From Endozoicomonas acroporae (GTDB taxonomy: Bacteria > Pseudomonadota > Gammaproteobacteria > Pseudomonadales > Endozoicomonadaceae): a stretch of DNA of 33,037 bases. The first letter of the stretch is position 1. Each line of letters starts with the position of its first letter. Position numbers and translations under genes: made by a program. The notes under the pieces were generated by a model. It did no database searches, was not told the origin of the DNA, and saw only the letters and a program-made list of their open reading frames with translations. Positions 32,122 to 33,037 of this stretch are shown one piece after another. The stretch is taken from positions 1 through 33,037 of the forward strand of contig NZ_PJPV01000101.1 in the NCBI RefSeq assembly GCF_002864045.1, given 5' to 3'.

Positions 32122-32249
32122 ATTTCCAGCCTGATCAAACAACTGATTGAAATAGAAAATAAAATCCTTCCATTCCCACCAATGTCTAACTTCCAAAGAC
32201 GGCATCTCTACCTATTATTTAATTTTCAGTCAGATGGTGGGTAACAACT

Positions 32250-32552
32250 ATGAGTTCTTGTCCAATATCTAATTTTATCGGTAATCGCTGCATGCCAGAC
32301 CCTGTAAGGGTGGAATCTGTTGGGGAAAAGAACCAGAAATTTGCTGAAGAAGTCAGCTTTTTCACCGCCTTGTTCAAAAACCTCACGGTACGACCAGTGC
32401 CTGATCCTGGCTTGATGATGGTTCTTAACAAGCAGTGGCTGGAAAGGAAAAAAAGAAAAGTGTCCAAGAAAGGCAAGTCTGAACAATTGTGGCTGGGCAA
32501 GCGAGCGGATGATGAGCCATCTGGCGAGTGGGGAAAATTCGAGGACGATTGA
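32250..32552 (+). CDS. Small hypothetical protein (100 aa)
   Basis: I do not recognise this gene. It begins MSSCPISNFIGNRCMPDPVR, has a hydrophobic VSFFTALFKNL stretch around residues 36-46, and a very basic WLERKKRKVSKKGKSEQ segment (~63-79), then an acidic end. There is no signal peptide. A GGTGGG lies 8 nt upstream of the ATG. Frames on the opposite strand are similar in length, so the call is tentative. It stands alone between pyrI and a family A repeat. Confidence 0.4.
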   Translation: MSSCPISNFIGNRCMPDPVRVESVGEKNQKFAEEVSFFTALFKNLTVRPVPDPGLMMVLNKQWLERKKRKVSKKGKSEQLWLGKRADDEPSGEWGKFEDD

Positions 32553-32746
32553 CCAGACCGTGTTAACCACACGGCATCCCATTTAGCCGTCACCGGATTT
32601 GCCTGGTGGAAAGACACTATTCCCATGATTCGCGCGAATCCGTACAGTTCGTTTGATTTGTCCATTAAATCGGCGCGATAATACGCCATATCATTTACCG
32701 TGAAGATCCTCTCAAGGTTGCTCTCACGCTTTACCGTACCCACTCC

Positions 32747-32914
32747 CTAGGAGCCTGTCGGACTTAAGCGTCCGTAGTGAGGATTGCGAGAAATTGAGGG
32801 TAAAAATTTCTGCTTCTGAGGAGAATAGCGGGGCTATTTGACGAAGAAGCAGGAATTTTTAGACCAATTTATCGCAACCGCAGTAGGACAGTCTTAAGTC
32901 CGACAGGCTCCTAG
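32747..32914. repeat. Family A hairpin repeat, copy 3 (168 bp)
   Basis: It is bounded by CTAGGAGCCTGTCGGACTTA and its inverted copy, with CTAG at both ends. The interior is almost the same as copy 1 (GCGAGAAATTGAGG, AATAGCGGGGCTATT, CAGGAATTTTTAGACC) but lacks the 47-bp insert. Its terminal repeats differ from copies 1 and 2 in a matched way on both sides. The remaining ~120 bp to the window end show nothing I can call. Confidence 0.85.
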
Positions 32915-33037
32915 GTAAAGTGGGCATGGTATTAACCAGCTAACTTCTTCCTCGCCCATCTCTGCGAGAACAGGATAGATCAGGCACTGGTAACTCTACC
33001 TCGCCGGATTACGTTGACTCATCCGCACAACACTCCT

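Noticed and set aside
32219..32743. 174-codon minus-strand frame overlapping the small hypothetical gene near the right end
   Set aside because: There is no family motif or clear ribosome-binding site. It runs up to the family A repeat, and the plus-strand frame has a better start. The choice remains uncertain.

Overview
The window looks like chromosomal DNA from a marine gammaproteobacterium. NrdA, NrdB, PyrB and PyrI are close in length and motif layout to the E. coli proteins. Short interspersed repeats are dense and a group II intron is present. The mix of repeats with acrylate/DMSP-type genes would suit an Oceanospirillales-like symbiont such as Endozoicomonas, but that placement is inference.

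Left end (1-2810): the 3' part of a group II intron on the minus strand. Its reverse transcriptase/maturase is cut in two by a 47-bp insert. The intron abuts the decayed C-terminal half (1987-2810) of an acrylate/fumarate-reductase-type flavoprotein.

Central metabolic island (2910-16924): apbE (FAD:protein FMN transferase), a class III CoA-transferase (acuN-like copy 1), an IclR regulator, an OFA-type MFS carrier (minus strand), an intact 1004-aa three-domain flavoprotein (OYE + FMN_bind + FAD_binding_2), a second CoA-transferase (copy 2), an enoyl-CoA hydratase (acuK-like), an iron alcohol dehydrogenase (dddB-like) and an MmsA-type aldehyde dehydrogenase (dddC-like). Read together these fit two fates for acrylate. 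The carbon route is acrylate -> acryloyl-CoA -> 3-hydroxypropionyl-CoA -> 3-hydroxypropionate -> malonate semialdehyde -> acetyl-CoA. The electron-sink route reduces acrylate (or a similar 2-enoate) to propionate with NADH, using an FMN that ApbE attaches. The two CoA-transferase genes carry the same upstream inverted repeat, a candidate operator. A terminator follows the last gene. No DMSP lyase is in the window.

Middle (17177-19134): an ECF sigma factor with an in-frame amber codon near its start, overlapped by a small zinc-finger anti-sigma candidate; a divergent DoxX-family membrane protein; and a hot-dog thioesterase. Then come a MutS-family ATPase with an apparent N-terminal signal sequence (19527-21677) and, convergent to it and overlapping by 111 bp, an RstAB-like two-component pair.

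Right part (24216-32077): nrdA-nrdB-yfaE for class Ia ribonucleotide reductase, with DnaA and paired NrdR boxes upstream; a secreted lipase-like protein; and pyrB-pyrI behind a pyrL-like leader peptide and attenuator. The end holds one small hypothetical gene.

Three repeat families punctuate the window: family A (three hairpin elements of 168-229 bp with CTAG ends), family B (two 165-211 bp elements plus one solo end) and family C (one 174-bp element plus two short remnants). A 47-bp double-hairpin mini-element sits inside one family A copy, one family B copy and the intron RT gene, each time exactly 47 bp and after CA and before G. I see no tRNA, rRNA or CRISPR array.
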